Shown here: positions 5,323 through 6,558 of the stretch, in pieces
Numbering within the stretch: position 1 is the stretch's first letter
Layout: every line of letters starts with the position of its first letter
Assembly: GCA_013813955.1 (NCBI GenBank)
Contig: JACCQW010000352.1
Span: 1 to 6,558, forward strand
DNA: 6,558 nt
Direction of reading: 5' to 3'
Source: Solirubrobacterales bacterium
Lineage (GTDB): Bacteria > Actinomycetota > Thermoleophilia > Solirubrobacterales > Solirubrobacteraceae
Notes under the pieces: generated by a model
Databases searched by the model: none
What the model saw: the letters and a program-made list of their open reading frames with translations, nothing else
What the model was told of the DNA's origin: nothing
Made by a program: the position numbers and the translations under genes

Positions 5323-5807
5323 GCCTCGTGCCCTGCGTCGATGCGCTTGGCGCGGTGGAAGGTGAACTCCGACAGGTCGTCCGCGGCGTGGCCGTCGACC
5401 GGCTCCAGGAGGAACCCCACGTGATCGCCGAGATCGACGCGCTCGAGCACGCGGCCGGCGAACCAGTTCGCGCATCCGGCGAGGATCGGGAGCCCCTCCG
5501 GGCCCACCCCCCACGCGCAGCGGGCGAACTTGTCGGTCTCGTCGCCGGTCTCGCCGCCGAACAGCTCGGCCAGCTCCTCCGCCTCGGCGGGCACGAGGTG
5601 CACGGCCAGCGCGTCGACGTCCACGGCCAGCCGGTAGGTGCGGTTGCGCCTGGACAGGCAGACGAGGAACCGGGGCGGGTCGATGCTGCTCTGCGTCGCG
5701 AACCCGACAAGGCACCCGGCCCTGCGCTCCCCCGCCGCGGCGGTGACGATGAACATCGGATAGTCGAGCCGGGCGACCAGCTCGCCGAACGTTGCCGCCG
5801 CGTTCAC
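5319..5807 (-). CDS. Flavin reductase family protein (FMN-binding split barrel)
   Basis: A 162-residue protein of the flavin reductase-like family, which binds FMN and usually delivers reduced flavin to a partner oxygenase or reductase. Diagnostic segments are YPMFIVTA (16-23), AGCLVGFATQSSIDPPRFLV (30-49) with the DPP turn, CLSRRNRTY (50-58), FGGETGDETDKFA (83-95) and GDHVGFLLEPV (127-137). The GTG at 5807-5805 gives the family N-terminus. An in-frame GTG at 5837 would add ten residues but would sit upstream of the -10 box. No Shine-Dalgarno sequence precedes the GTG, and TACCGT at 5820-5815 lies seven bases before it, suggesting a leaderless mRNA. It is first in an operon with the RibD-C-like reductase. 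Whether it feeds that enzyme, the nearby LLM oxidoreductase or something else cannot be read from the sequence. Confidence 0.87.
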   Translation of the reverse strand: MNAAATFGELVARLDYPMFIVTAAAGERRAGCLVGFATQSSIDPPRFLVCLSRRNRTYRLAVDVDALAVHLVPAEAEELAELFGGETGDETDKFARCAWGVGPEGLPILAGCANWFAGRVLERVDLGDHVGFLLEPVDGHAADDLSEFTFHRAKRIDAGHEA

Positions 5808-5814
5808 TCCGCGG

Positions 5815-5820
5815 ACGGTA
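5815..5820 (-). promoter_or_regulatory. Candidate -10 box (TACCGT) for the flavin reductase operon
   Basis: On the minus strand TACCGT fits TANNNT and ends seven bases before the GTG at 5807. That is the spacing expected if the start codon is at or next to the transcription start. There is no Shine-Dalgarno sequence. No recognisable -35 is present. Confidence 0.38.
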
Positions 5821-5828
5821 GCCCCTTG

Positions 5829-5834
5829 TAGGGT
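5829..5834 (+). promoter_or_regulatory. Candidate -10 box (TAGGGT) for the ROK gene
   Basis: TAGGGT fits TANNNT and ends 11 bases before the ATG at 5846, giving a predicted leader of only about five bases and no room for a Shine-Dalgarno sequence. It lies back to back with the flavin reductase -10 box (eight bases between them), so the two polymerase sites would compete. Confidence 0.35.
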
Positions 5835-5845
5835 CACGCATCGAC

Positions 5846-6558
5846 ATGGGCGAGCGGCTGATCGGCGTTGACGTGGGCGGGACGAAGGTGGCGGTGGCCG
5901 TCCTGGAGGACACCACGCTGCACGAGGCGCACGTCGAGCCGACCGACACCGACGACGCGTCGGAGCTCATCGACCAGCTCGTGGGCACCATCGAGCGTGC
6001 CGGCGCGGCGAGCGCGGTCGGCGTGGCCGTCCCCTCCGTGGTCGACTTCGCGACCGGGCGGGTGCGCTCGTCGGTCAACATCCCGCTCAAGGACGTGGCG
6101 CTGCGCGAGGTCCTGCGCCAGCGCCTGGGCGTGCCGGTGTTCGTCGACAACGATGCGACGTGCGCCGGCCTGGCCGAGGCCTACGACGACGACGGGGGCC
6201 TCGTCGCCCGCCACCTGGTCATGTTCACCGTGGGCACCGGCGTCGGCGGCGGGATCGTCATCGACGGTCGCGTCTACCGTGGGGCGACCGGCGCCGCCGC
6301 CGAGCTCGGCCACACGATCATCGGCGCCGACCTGCGGCGCGCGCCGTTCGCACACGTCGACGACTTCCCGCTGCCGGGGTCGCTGGAGTCCCTGGCGTCC
6401 GGCAGCGCGCTGAACGAGCTCGGAGCCGAGCACGGCATCCCCGTCGGCACCGTCGTCGACGCCGCGCGCGACGGCCACGCGGGCGCGCTCGCCGCGCTCG
6501 ATCTCCTCGGACGGCGCCTGGGGATCGGGATCGCCAATGCGATCAACACGTTCGACCC
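5846..6558 (+). CDS. ROK-family sugar kinase (glucokinase-like), C-terminus beyond window
   Basis: The frame is open for 237 codons to the window edge; ROK proteins usually have about 300-320 residues, so roughly the last quarter is missing. It shows the ATP phosphate motif LIGVDVGGTKVAVAVLE (5-21), the VDNDATCAGLAEA segment (100-112) with catalytic-base candidate Asp103, the second phosphate motif VGTGVGGGIVIDG (129-141) and AELGHTII (152-159) with sugar-contacting Glu153 and His156. There is no N-terminal winged helix, so it is a kinase type rather than a ROK repressor; glucose is the likely but unproved substrate. The zinc motif CxCGxxGCxE is degenerate: the expected cysteines correspond to Asp172, Phe174 and Ser179 in FPLPGSLESLASG, with Glu181 retained. 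The ATG at 5846 lies just behind a -10-like box without a Shine-Dalgarno sequence. The gene is divergent from the flavin reductase operon. Confidence 0.88.
   Translation, partial: MGERLIGVDVGGTKVAVAVLEDTTLHEAHVEPTDTDDASELIDQLVGTIERAGAASAVGVAVPSVVDFATGRVRSSVNIPLKDVALREVLRQRLGVPVFVDNDATCAGLAEAYDDDGGLVARHLVMFTVGTGVGGGIVIDGRVYRGATGAAAELGHTIIGADLRRAPFAHVDDFPLPGSLESLASGSALNELGAEHGIPVGTVVDAARDGHAGALAALDLLGRRLGIGIANAINTFD

Noticed and set aside
5808..5837. GTG at 5837 as the flavin reductase start
   Set aside because: The ten added residues cover the -10 box and precede the normal family N-terminus. GTG 5807 fits better, though the longer form is not excluded.
4510..6150. A 546-codon minus-strand start for the RibD-C-like reductase
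   Set aside because: The upstream extension is antisense to the ROK gene and out of frame with the flavin reductase. The family N-terminus and the ATGA overlap place the start at 5322.
1..6558. CRISPR arrays, tRNA or rRNA genes, insertion sequences, toxin-antitoxin or defence modules
   Set aside because: No regularly spaced repeats, cloverleaf, transposase, integrase or toxin-like reading frame is visible, and base and codon use are uniform across the window.

Overview
The window is a compact, very GC-rich chromosomal segment with GC-biased third codon positions, frequent GTG starts and few Shine-Dalgarno sequences. It carries a GlpX-type fructose-1,6-bisphosphatase, an F420-type luciferase-like oxidoreductase, an actinobacterial 'pyrimidine reductase' and a zinc-motif-less ROK kinase. 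Together these point to a high-GC actinobacterium. My best guess is the Thermoleophilia/Solirubrobacterales group, but that placement is inferred from gene content and sequence feel, not from a search. No tRNA, rRNA, CRISPR array, insertion sequence or phage gene is visible. The gene order looks like ordinary housekeeping and metabolic chromosome.

Layout, left to right: (1) the 5' end of an unrecognised minus-strand gene runs off the left edge (1-105). (2) A plus-strand pair follows: dienelactone hydrolase (191-862) and a membrane-anchored protein of unknown function (867-1613), 4 bp apart. (3) Converging on these is a minus-strand operon read from 3538 down to 1620: a 134-residue unknown protein, a four-helix membrane protein and glpX. 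The two transcription units meet tail to tail with 6 bp between stop codons, and that junction carries two perfect palindromes (1607-1626 and 1641-1664), probably a bidirectional terminator. (4) A 55-bp divergent spacer (3539-3593) leads to a plus-strand luciferase-like (LLM) oxidoreductase (3594-4535). (5) Its 3' end overlaps by 26 bp a convergent two-gene minus-strand operon: flavin reductase (5319-5807) followed, with an ATGA overlap, by a RibD-C-like reductase (4510-5322). (6) A second short divergent spacer (5808-5845) leads to a plus-strand ROK-family kinase (5846 to the right edge, incomplete).

Functionally the window mixes central carbon metabolism (GlpX, ROK sugar kinase) with flavin, F420 and NAD(P)H redox enzymes and an alpha/beta hydrolase. 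The clearest co-functional pair is the translationally coupled flavin reductase and RibD-C-like reductase. I did not find a convincing new defence or mobile system. The best second-look items are the paired palindromes at the convergent junction, the set of start codons lying directly behind TANNNT -10 boxes without Shine-Dalgarno sequences (likely leaderless mRNAs), the ROK protein lacking its zinc cysteines, and two uncharacterised proteins encoded with glpX.
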